Assembly (NCBI GenBank): GCA_964462785.1
Contig: CAYWZA010000006.1
Span: 1 to 54,263 of the forward strand
From: JACQKA01 sp964462785
GTDB taxonomy: Bacteria > Patescibacteriota > Minisyncoccia > Phycocordibacterales > UBA2100
Reading direction: 5' to 3'
DNA: 54,263 nucleotides
How positions within the stretch are numbered: position 1 is the first letter of the stretch; each line of letters opens with the position of its first letter. Shown here in pieces: positions 48,532 to 54,263 of this stretch. Below the pieces are notes generated by a model that saw only the letters and a program-made list of their open reading frames with translations, was not told the DNA's origin and made no database searches. The position numbers and the translations under genes were made by a program.

Positions 48532-48855
48532 AGCCGGGTTCTGTCCGGAGATTTTACTCTCCTGTACAGCCATTCATCTGGGAGTGCTGTTGCCAGCACC
48601 CTCAAGCGGTACGAATCAATCTTTCGATTGAAGCACGACCTTGCATGGGGGTAAGGATTTTGCCGTTTCACCTGCATGTTGCCATGCAAATATTCCACGG
48701 GGGAATCTCGTTCCTTTCGGATTGAGCGTCACTGCTCGCACCTCTCGTCTTGCGACGTGCGGGTGTTACCCGCTACCTTTCTGCCCGCTTGCGCGAGCCC
48801 ATGCCCGGACTTTCCTCTATACGCGTATGCGCACAGCGGCTGTCCAGTGCAAGCT
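48527..48855 (-). ncRNA. rnpB: RNase P RNA, bacterial class A
   Basis: On the minus strand it has the conserved GAGGAAAGTCCGGGC near the 5' end, GGTGAAACGGCAAAATCC-type core and ACAGAACCCGGCTTATAG at the 3' end. It is the catalytic RNA that trims tRNA 5' leaders. Ends are approximate to ~5 nt. Confidence 0.95.
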
Positions 48856-48861
48856 ATATAC

Positions 48862-48889
48862 ATTATACCACTGACATCTCTAATTTCAA
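48862..48889 (-). promoter_or_regulatory. rnpB promoter
   Basis: TTGAAA (48884-48889), 16 bp, TGG-TATAAT (-10 at 48862-48867). The last two bases of the -35 fall in the IS target duplication. Confidence 0.8.
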
Positions 48890-48895
48890 TCTTTG
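48888..48895. repeat. IS target-site duplication, left
   Basis: AATCTTTG, repeated exactly at 50782-50789. Eight bp is the IS1595-family duplication length. Confidence 0.92.
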
Positions 48896-48977
48896 GGTAC
48901 CTATCCCCTCACAACACGTACCCCGAAAAAGGGGATAGCCCTCTTTTATGAATGGTGAAAAAGAGTATTATTGCGGA

Positions 48978-49838
48978 ATGGAAAGCTATAAGTTCCACCT
49001 CTCTTTTAAGGGGCAGTTGGTGGAAAATAGCGTTGATGCCTTTGATGTCGCAAACACTATCCTTGCTACCAGCTATGCCCTGCAAGAAGTCGCTTCTATA
49101 AAACTAGGCGAGGAAGTTTCTAGGAATCTACACCTCAACATCAACGCTTTCAAGGAGGGCTCGCTGAAAAGCCAATTCCTCTATTATCTTGGGACGGCGG
49201 TTACCACAGCACCGTTGCTGGCTTCTGTTGCTGGAGACGTTATCAGCGCCAGCAAAACAGTGCTGGACGGTTTTGAGATGTTTTCTAGGGTAAGGAAAGC
49301 CTTGAAAGGTAAACCGCCTGAATCTGTTAAGGCGCTTGGGGACGGTACTGTGCAGATAAATATTGCTGATGCGCATGCGCCAATCATAATAAACATGTCC
49401 GATTTCAGGCTTCTCCAAAGTGAAACTATGGCAAAGAACGTTGCAAAGGCAACACAACCTCTGCGAGATAAAGAATCTCTCCTTGATGAGCTTTCATTGA
49501 TTGGAGAGACACACAAGGACTTTAATGTTTCAATAAACAAAGAGGAGGCACCGTATTTTGAGCCGGCCACCACCTTTCAGACACTTCCCGAAGTGCGATA
49601 CAGAGGTGAAGTAACCAAGCTGGACTCAAAAGTTCGGAGCGGTTATATGTCAATCGGTTCTCGGCGCATTCCGTTTACTTACCCCACAACACTTTCACAG
49701 GAGAAGTATATAATCCTTGCAGAATCCTTAAAGCAACACCTCCAAATCGTTCTCATAGGTGAAGTTACTATGGACTACGAATCAAACCCAAAGAGTATCC
49801 TTGTGTCTGATGTTGAGTCAGAAATTAGCCTCTTCTAA
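48978..49838 (+). CDS. IS passenger protein, unknown
   Basis: 286 residues from the ATG opening MESYKFHLSFKG; an ATG ten codons earlier is possible. It is mixed alpha/beta with a short hydrophobic stretch (~57-75, YYLGTAVTTAPLLASVAGDV) and a DFRLLQSETMAKNVAKATQPLRDKE region. I recognise no family. Being inside the TIRs it moves with the IS. It might be an immunity, regulatory or host-modifying factor. Confidence 0.75.
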   Translation: MESYKFHLSFKGQLVENSVDAFDVANTILATSYALQEVASIKLGEEVSRNLHLNINAFKEGSLKSQFLYYLGTAVTTAPLLASVAGDVISASKTVLDGFEMFSRVRKALKGKPPESVKALGDGTVQINIADAHAPIIINMSDFRLLQSETMAKNVAKATQPLRDKESLLDELSLIGETHKDFNVSINKEEAPYFEPATTFQTLPEVRYRGEVTKLDSKVRSGYMSIGSRRIPFTYPTTLSQEKYIILAESLKQHLQIVLIGEVTMDYESNPKSILVSDVESEISLF

Positions 49839-49842
49839 ATAT

Positions 49843-50019
49843 ATGTCCGATGAACGCGAACGTTTCCACAAACTGCTAGGCAGGGCTATATCGCCGCCCT
49901 CACGAGCAAAGTTTGGAAGCACAAAGCCGAAGAAAGGCGGTGGTTATAGCGGAAAGCAAACTCGTTCACATAAGCCTGCAAATGCTGGGGGGAAACGAAG
50001 TGGTAAGTCCCGCGTATAG
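49843..50019 (+). CDS. Small basic passenger ORF antisense to the transposase end
   Basis: 58 residues, MSDERERFHKLLGRAISPP then a Lys/Gly-rich basic tail. It starts 4 nt after the previous stop and overlaps the transposase 3' end by 134 nt on the other strand. Similar short ORFs accompany IS1595-type transposases, so it is likely real and may bind nucleic acid. Confidence 0.6.
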   Translation: MSDERERFHKLLGRAISPPSRAKFGSTKPKKGGGYSGKQTRSHKPANAGGKRSGKSRV

Positions 50020-50707
50020 AGCGCTTGAACTGTCCCCAGAAGCCCTCAATGGTGTTGGTGTTTTGTCCTTTCCACGAATAGTGGAACTTGCCATGCTTCA
50101 CGCGTGAGTGGCGGAATCCGTTGTCTAGGTGGTTGAGCCTGTCATAGCCACGGTATTCGTCAGTAACGATGTGTGAGCCACGCTCCACGTTTTCCTTAAT
50201 GACTGGGAGTACGTTTTCAATACGGCGGTTAGGCATGGTCTGTAGGCGGATGTTTCCCTTGCGCTCTACCATGCCGAGAATTGCCTGCTTGTTTTTGTAC
50301 GCCTCTTTGTGATTGCCTCCCTTTCCGTAGAAAGTCTCGTCTATCTCCACGGCACCCATGAGTGGGTTCTTGCCCTGCTCCATGAGTTTGCGTATCTGTG
50401 AGCCAATGCGCCATGCGGTCTTGTAGGTTACGCCGAAGTGCCTCTGTAACTCTTTAGCGGAGACACCGTTCTTGGAGACAGAGAAAAGGTAGATAGCCTC
50501 AAACCAGACCGTGAGAGGGGTGGAGGACTTCTCAAAGATAGTGCCAGCGAGGGGGTGTATCTGGTGCCCCGCAGGGTTGGCGTAGCACTTGCGCCCCGTT
50601 ACGCGGGAATACTGCATAGCCTTGGGGTGCTTGGCGCGGAATATGAAGTCTAGGCAGACATCATCCGTTGGAAACTCCTTCCTCAAATCAGTTACCGTGT
50701 ATTTCAT
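49886..50707 (-). CDS. ISXO2-like (IS1595 family) transposase
   Basis: 273 residues. The zinc-binding N-terminus is reduced (CLDFIF, KCYANPAGHQ). The DDE-type core shows GAVEIDETFYGKGG (first Asp), HIVTDEYRGYDRL (second Asp) and NTIEGFWGQFKRSIRGTYHFV (Asn/His-Glu region typical of this family). Intact, so the element may be active. Confidence 0.93.
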   Translation of the reverse strand: MKYTVTDLRKEFPTDDVCLDFIFRAKHPKAMQYSRVTGRKCYANPAGHQIHPLAGTIFEKSSTPLTVWFEAIYLFSVSKNGVSAKELQRHFGVTYKTAWRIGSQIRKLMEQGKNPLMGAVEIDETFYGKGGNHKEAYKNKQAILGMVERKGNIRLQTMPNRRIENVLPVIKENVERGSHIVTDEYRGYDRLNHLDNGFRHSRVKHGKFHYSWKGQNTNTIEGFWGQFKRSIRGTYHFVSPQHLQAYVNEFAFRYNHRLSSALCFQTLLVRAAI

Positions 50708-50781
50708 ACCCCTTTTAAATAATTACCCTTTAATACGTCCATCCTAGCAAAAGGGCTACTTGTTGTCAAGGGATAGGTACC

Positions 50782-50789
50782 AATCTTTG
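50782..50789. repeat. IS target-site duplication, right
   Basis: AATCTTTG, identical to 48888-48895. Confidence 0.92.
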
Positions 50790-50791
50790 AG

Positions 50792-50834
50792 AAAAAAGTG
50801 AGCCCCAAGCGGAATTGGATTCCACCAGGGGCTC
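50792..50834 (-). terminator. Terminator of the lipoprotein gene
   Basis: GAGCCCC...GGGGCTC with inner pairing GGAAT/AATTCC, followed by ACTTTTTTC on the minus strand. The IS inserted 3 nt beyond its U-tract. Confidence 0.8.
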
Positions 50835-50865
50835 GAGTTGGCAACAACGAACTACACTGTCGCCA

Positions 50866-51180
50866 CTATCTGATTTTCTTGTAGAAAATCGAGATGGTGG
50901 TTCTGCGCGTTATGCGACCGCTTTGCGATTGCAGGACGCGCGAGACTGCGGCTTTGTTGTGGTTCTGACTAAGCCAGGTGTTGACATCGTTCTGCAGCCC
51001 GACCTCGTCATCTGTTCTTTGAAAGATCACGACTTGCTCTACTCCCAGAGCAACTTCCACCTGCTCGAGTTGCTGCTGGGCAGTTGCTTCGGCAGTGGCA
51101 GTAGAACCATTGTCGCAACCAGCGACAATGAGCGGGAGCACGAGAAGCGCGACCGGAAGAACTGTTTGCCTGATTTTCAT
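50866..51180 (-). CDS. Small lipoprotein
   Basis: 104 residues. Signal peptide with lipobox LIVAGC (Cys21-22 region), then a soluble domain of ~80 residues (EQVEVALGVEQVVIFQRTD, VNTWLSQNHNKAAVSRVL) ending in a basic tail. A good AAGGAG lies 6 nt before the ATG. Exposed at the cell surface; function unknown. Confidence 0.8.
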   Translation of the reverse strand: MKIRQTVLPVALLVLPLIVAGCDNGSTATAEATAQQQLEQVEVALGVEQVVIFQRTDDEVGLQNDVNTWLSQNHNKAAVSRVLQSQSGRITRRTTISIFYKKIR

Positions 51181-51238
51181 CAGAATCTCCTTCTTTTTGG
51201 TTTAGAAATATACTTTCGAGCCGACATGACCCGATATA

Positions 51239-51266
51239 ATAATAGCACACCTGCGAGTGAAGTCAA
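51239..51266 (-). promoter_or_regulatory. Promoter of the lipoprotein gene
   Basis: TTGACT (51261-51266), 16 bp, TGC-TATTAT (51239-51244), giving a ~50 nt leader with an SD. Confidence 0.65.
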
Positions 51267-51310
51267 GTGCGGCGAGATGACCGCGGAGGAAAATTGGGGT
51301 GCAGTGTACT

Positions 51311-51718
51311 CTAAGCTGCAGGAGCTTCCTCTGTTTTTGCCTCCTCTGCAGGTGCGGCTGGCGCCTCTTCTTTAGGGGCGTTTTTTGCTGCTTCGGCTGC
51401 TGCCTTATCTGCAGCCTCTTTTTGCGCTGCGGCGAGGCGATCGATGACCTTTCTCTTTGGAAGTACGTTGATTTTAGGCTTTTTTAACACACCTGCAGAC
51501 ACGAGCATATTGTGCATAGTCTCCGACGGCTTGGCGCCCTGCGACATCCAGTAATTGATGCGCTCAGTATCGAGTACGCGCTCTTTTGTCTTGGGGCTGT
51601 AGGAACCGAGCTTCTCAAGATACTTCCCCGCCTTAGGACCAATAGTGTGCTCGCAAACCACCACGCGAAAATGCGGGTCTTTGTTGCGGCCGGTGCGCTG
51701 CAAACGAATAACTAACAT
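51311..51718 (-). CDS. rpsP: Ribosomal protein bS16 with Ala/Glu-rich tail
   Basis: 135 residues. The bS16 core is residues 1-~85 (MLVIRLQRTGRNKDPHFRVVV, KYLEKLGSYSP, INYWMSQGAKPSETMHNML). The last ~50 are a low-complexity A/K/E/P extension, frequent in CPR ribosomal proteins. It is a small-subunit assembly protein. No SD; predicted leaderless. Confidence 0.96.
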   Translation of the reverse strand: MLVIRLQRTGRNKDPHFRVVVCEHTIGPKAGKYLEKLGSYSPKTKERVLDTERINYWMSQGAKPSETMHNMLVSAGVLKKPKINVLPKRKVIDRLAAAQKEAADKAAAEAAKNAPKEEAPAAPAEEAKTEEAPAA

Positions 51719-51726
51719 GTCGGGAT

Positions 51727-51754
51727 ACTATATACAAAAGCCAAAAAAAGTCAA
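51727..51754 (-). promoter_or_regulatory. rpsP promoter, leaderless
   Basis: TTGACT (51749-51754), 16 bp, TATAGT (51727-51732), only 8 nt from the ATG. Confidence 0.7.
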
Positions 51755-51758
51755 AATG

Positions 51759-51767
51759 TGTTAGAGT
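51759..51767 (+). promoter_or_regulatory. Extended -10 of the RNase R gene
   Basis: TGT-TAGAGT, then 6 nt, then GTG at 51774. It overlaps the divergent rpsP -35 region. Confidence 0.45.
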
Positions 51768-51773
51768 GCTGTA

Positions 51774-53741
51774 GTGAAAGATACGACGGTCATTCAGGGT
51801 ATTATCGACGTCACCAGAAAGGGTGTCGGGTATGTCGCGCACGAAAAACACGACACTGACATTGAAATCGCACCGGAAGATCTCAATACTGCACTCAATG
51901 GCGATGAAGCTGAGGTGGAAATCGTTTCATTTGCCCGCCCCGGAGCGCAGGTGCGCCGCGGCGGCAGACCCTCCCGACCGCAACGCACCCGCGGGCGCGT
52001 GCTGCGCGTCATCACGCGCGCAACGGAAGAATTCGTTGGCACGCTCGATGAGAGTGAATCAGGCGCATTTGTATTGCGCCCCGATGATCCGCGGCTGTAT
52101 GCAAAAATTCGGATCGCGCGCGATGCGGTCAAAGTTGCCGCGACGGGAGACAAAGTCATCGTCCGCATCGCGCGCTGGCAGAGCGCGCGCGTCGACCCAA
52201 TCGGTGAAGTTATCCGCACACTCGGTCGCGCCGGCGTACACGAAACAGAGATGCAGGCGGCACTCGCGGTGCATGGTTTCGTGCCTGAGTTCCCTGTCGA
52301 GGTGACGCGCGAAGCCCAAGAGCTCGAACATCACCGCGAAATCCCTGCACAAGAAATTGCCGCACGTCGTGACTTCCGCGCCATACCTACTTTTACCATC
52401 GACCCGAAAGACGCTAAGGATTTTGACGATGCCATCTCGGTGCGCACGCTCGAAAATGGTGATTATGAGATTGGTGTGCACATTGCCGATGTCACACACT
52501 ACGTCCGTCCGCACACCGCGATAGATAGAGAGGCGGAGCGCCGCGGCACATCTGTCTATCTTGTCGATCGCACCATTCCCATGCTCCCCGAGGTGCTCTC
52601 GAACGACCTCTGCTCGCTCAAACCCGACGTTGATCGCCTCGCCTTTTCCGCCGTCTTTATCATGGACGACAACGCGCATATAAAAGAACGCTGGTTTGGT
52701 CGCGCAGTCATTCATTCGCATCGCCGCTTTACCTATGAGGATGCGCAACAGGTGCTTAATAAAAATGACGGACAGTTTAAAGATGAGCTCAAGCTTCTTG
52801 AGCGTCTCGGACATAAGCTCCGCGCGAAACGCACGCACGAGGGTGCACTTTCATTTGATACACCCGAGGTGCGCTTTGAGCTCGCGCCCGATGGGAAGCC
52901 CATCCGCGCATTTGTAAAAGAACGCGTTGAGACCATGCGCATCGTCGAAGATTTTATGTTGCTGGCGAATCAGGAAGTCGCGACACACATCGCCAAGCTC
53001 TCGAAGGACAAAAACATACAGTACGCATTCATCTATCGTGTGCACGATACGCCTGACCCCGATCGCATCGAGGAGATCCGTATTTTCCTGCGCGCCATCG
53101 GGCACGATTTAGGTGATGGTAAACGCGACACCATCGCTTCAAAAGACATCAACAAATTGCTCGCCGATATCAAGGGCAAACCGGAAGAGATGATGGTGCA
53201 AATGGCAACGCTGCGCTCGATGGCAAAAGCCGTATACACACACAAAAACATCGGGCACTTTTCACTCGCGTTCGGTCACTACACACACTTCACATCCCCC
53301 ATCCGCCGCTATCCGGATATGATTGCCCATCGCTTACTTGCGCATCACCTCGCAGGGCAGCCGGTTTCCCGTGAGGAAGTCGTCCGCTATCAGCGTGCTG
53401 CCATCACCTCGAGCGAGCGCGAAGTCGCAGCAGTCGAAGCCGAGCGCGACTCCACGAAATACAAGCAGGTGGAATACATGAGCGAGCGCGTGGGGCAGAC
53501 ATTTAACGGCACCATCACCGGCGTCACCGAGCACGGGCTGTTCGTCGCGGAAGTGGATACGCGCGCGGAAGGATTCATGCATGTCTCCGCACTTGCCGAC
53601 GACTACTACACACTCGATGAGCGCACCTATTCACTCATCGGCAGAAAGAAAAAAATGAAATACCGCCTCGGCGACCCCGTGCGCATCACCCTCGTCGGCG
53701 CCGATCTCGCGCTGCGCCAGCTTTCGTGGAAACTTGCGTAA
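51774..53741 (+). CDS. rnr: Ribonuclease R (RNB exoribonuclease)
   Basis: 655 residues from GTG. Cold-shock domains (~10-180), RNB catalytic domain with TIDPKDAKDFDDAISV (metal-binding Asp cluster) and HFTSPIRRYPDMIAHRLL, then an S1 domain (~570-650, GTITGVTEHGLFVAEVD). It degrades structured RNA 3' to 5'. The Lys-rich C-terminal tail of larger RNase R enzymes is absent. Confidence 0.96.
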   Translation: MKDTTVIQGIIDVTRKGVGYVAHEKHDTDIEIAPEDLNTALNGDEAEVEIVSFARPGAQVRRGGRPSRPQRTRGRVLRVITRATEEFVGTLDESESGAFVLRPDDPRLYAKIRIARDAVKVAATGDKVIVRIARWQSARVDPIGEVIRTLGRAGVHETEMQAALAVHGFVPEFPVEVTREAQELEHHREIPAQEIAARRDFRAIPTFTIDPKDAKDFDDAISVRTLENGDYEIGVHIADVTHYVRPHTAIDREAERRGTSVYLVDRTIPMLPEVLSNDLCSLKPDVDRLAFSAVFIMDDNAHIKERWFGRAVIHSHRRFTYEDAQQVLNKNDGQFKDELKLLERLGHKLRAKRTHEGALSFDTPEVRFELAPDGKPIRAFVKERVETMRIVEDFMLLANQEVATHIAKLSKDKNIQYAFIYRVHDTPDPDRIEEIRIFLRAIGHDLGDGKRDTIASKDINKLLADIKGKPEEMMVQMATLRSMAKAVYTHKNIGHFSLAFGHYTHFTSPIRRYPDMIAHRLLAHHLAGQPVSREEVVRYQRAAITSSEREVAAVEAERDSTKYKQVEYMSERVGQTFNGTITGVTEHGLFVAEVDTRAEGFMHVSALADDYYTLDERTYSLIGRKKKMKYRLGDPVRITLVGADLALRQLSWKLA

Positions 53742-53802
53742 TTTGAAATACATGTCAGGATGCGCACAGACGGAATCATCGAACGACCATCAGGAGAGTC
53801 TC

Positions 53803-54120
53803 ATGACCACACGTGCGGTCTATTTCTGGCTAGCTTTTGGTTCAATACTCGGCTTCATTTGTGGGGTGTTCCTAGGAGCTGGTCTACTCGCGATATCGAA
53901 TCATTCATTTGTATCTCCGGAGCACGCCAACGAAGGCGTCGCCAAGGGATACAAAATTCAGAATGAGCTCGAATGGACGTGCATCGAAAGAGACAGCTAT
54001 GCCTGTCTGCTCGAAGAAGCGCAAATCCCCAGCAGACCTGTTTTGTGCTATAGGTATTCTGGCGAGATTTCTATACATCAGTACTTATCCTGCGTCTATG
54101 TTCCGCTCGCAGAGCAATAA
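53803..54120 (+). CDS. Small membrane-anchored protein
   Basis: 105 residues from the ATG preceded by AGGAGAG. One membrane helix (~8-30, FWLAFGSILGFICGVFLGAG) and an extracytoplasmic part with four Cys (TCIERDSYACLL, LCYRYSG, SCVYVP), likely two disulfides. No family recognised. SD-led. Confidence 0.65.
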   Translation: MTTRAVYFWLAFGSILGFICGVFLGAGLLAISNHSFVSPEHANEGVAKGYKIQNELEWTCIERDSYACLLEEAQIPSRPVLCYRYSGEISIHQYLSCVYVPLAEQ

Positions 54121-54125
54121 CCCCC

Positions 54126-54158
54126 ACCGCGCGTCTCTGACGCGCGGTTGTTCTTTTA
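54126..54158 (+). terminator. Intrinsic terminator
   Basis: ACCGCGCGTC-TCT-GACGCGCGGT followed by TGTTCTTTT. Confidence 0.8.
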
Positions 54159-54174
54159 CATCACTGCACCACCG

Positions 54175-54210
54175 TTCGAGTAAATTACACATATGTGTAA
54201 TTTACTCGAA
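54175..54210. promoter_or_regulatory. Perfect 36-bp palindrome
   Basis: TTCGAGTAAATTACACAT and its exact complement. A 36 bp perfect dyad in a gene-free end of the window is probably an operator or a recombination site for the next gene. Confidence 0.65.
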
Positions 54211-54233
54211 GCTAGTTCAACAAGTAAGTGCAA

Positions 54234-54254
54234 CACTTTGAGATAATCAAAGTG
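54234..54254. promoter_or_regulatory. Second dyad over a -10-like box
   Basis: CACTTTGA-GATAA-TCAAAGTG; GATAAT (54242-54247) lies in its centre and an ATG follows at 54256. It could be the promoter/operator of a gene running off the window. Confidence 0.5.
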
Positions 54255-54263
54255 CATGAAATA

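Larger units (their letters stand above)
48896..50781. mobile_element. IS1595-family (ISXO2-type) insertion sequence with passengers
   Basis: 1,886 bp with 25 bp terminal inverted repeats matching at 22 positions (GGTACCTATCCC...ACAACA.GTA), 8 bp target duplications, an intact transposase (minus strand) and two plus-strand passenger genes. It sits between the lipoprotein-gene terminator and the rnpB promoter. Confidence 0.93.

Noticed and set aside
52059..52838. 259-residue minus-strand ORF within RNase R
   Set aside because: Antisense shadow of the conserved RNB coding region.
1..54263. CRISPR array
   Set aside because: No regularly spaced short repeats with unique spacers were seen; repeats present are long, few and inverted.

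Overview
The window looks like a chromosome segment of a Patescibacteria (CPR, Parcubacteria-like) organism. This rests on a short 725-residue ValS, TsaD with an extra internal segment, small tightly packed operons, many CPR-style serine recombinases, and promoters whose -10 box lies 6-8 nt from the start codon. The lineage call is inference.

Layout. (1) 1-11.8 kb is a mobile, repeat-bounded region. A ~245 bp dispersed repeat (R1) occurs four times in alternating orientation and separates three cargo blocks: a NosZ-like multicopper protein with a small Cys/His membrane partner; two serine recombinases around an unknown membrane protein, the second recombinase inside a perfect 136 bp inverted repeat; and an FkbM methyltransferase with a large surface protein. 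(2) 11.9-20.2 kb is mostly core: tRNA-Val, tsaD, valS, a PrsW-like protease, Hsp20, tRNA-Phe, plus a glutaryl-CoA-dehydrogenase-like enzyme unusual for CPR. (3) 20.4-25.2 kb is a phage-type packaging and methylation module (winged-helix protein, two adenine/cytosine-N4 type DNA methyltransferases, small and large terminase) with no capsid, portal or tail genes. (4) 25.3-38.3 kb is 21 genes on the minus strand with no gap above 75 nt, headed by an ArsR repressor whose promoter contains a 30 bp palindrome. It encodes CcdA/TlpA/glutaredoxin/thioredoxin-reductase thiol chemistry, a MerT-like/hydrolase fusion, a metallothionein-like peptide, Cys-rich zinc fingers, glutamate dehydrogenase and a malate:quinone-oxidoreductase-like flavoprotein. 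I read it as one large metal or thiol-stress operon. (5) 38.3-42 kb holds a third serine recombinase, tRNA-Arg, a second glutaredoxin, tRNA-Gly with a duplicated 3' end, and small membrane proteins including an FtsB-like one. (6) 42.3-54.3 kb is core: lepA, murJ, a polytopic TPR protein, rnpB, rpsP, RNase R. A complete 1,886 bp IS1595-type element with 8 bp target duplications and two passenger genes sits immediately upstream of the rnpB promoter.

Two themes connect the parts. Copper/thiol/metal handling appears both in the repeat-bounded NosZ-like cassette and in the ArsR operon. Expression of operon-leading genes appears mostly leaderless, whereas a few SD-led genes (181-aa ClpP-fold-like protein, lipoprotein, last membrane protein) use a different promoter style and may be later arrivals.
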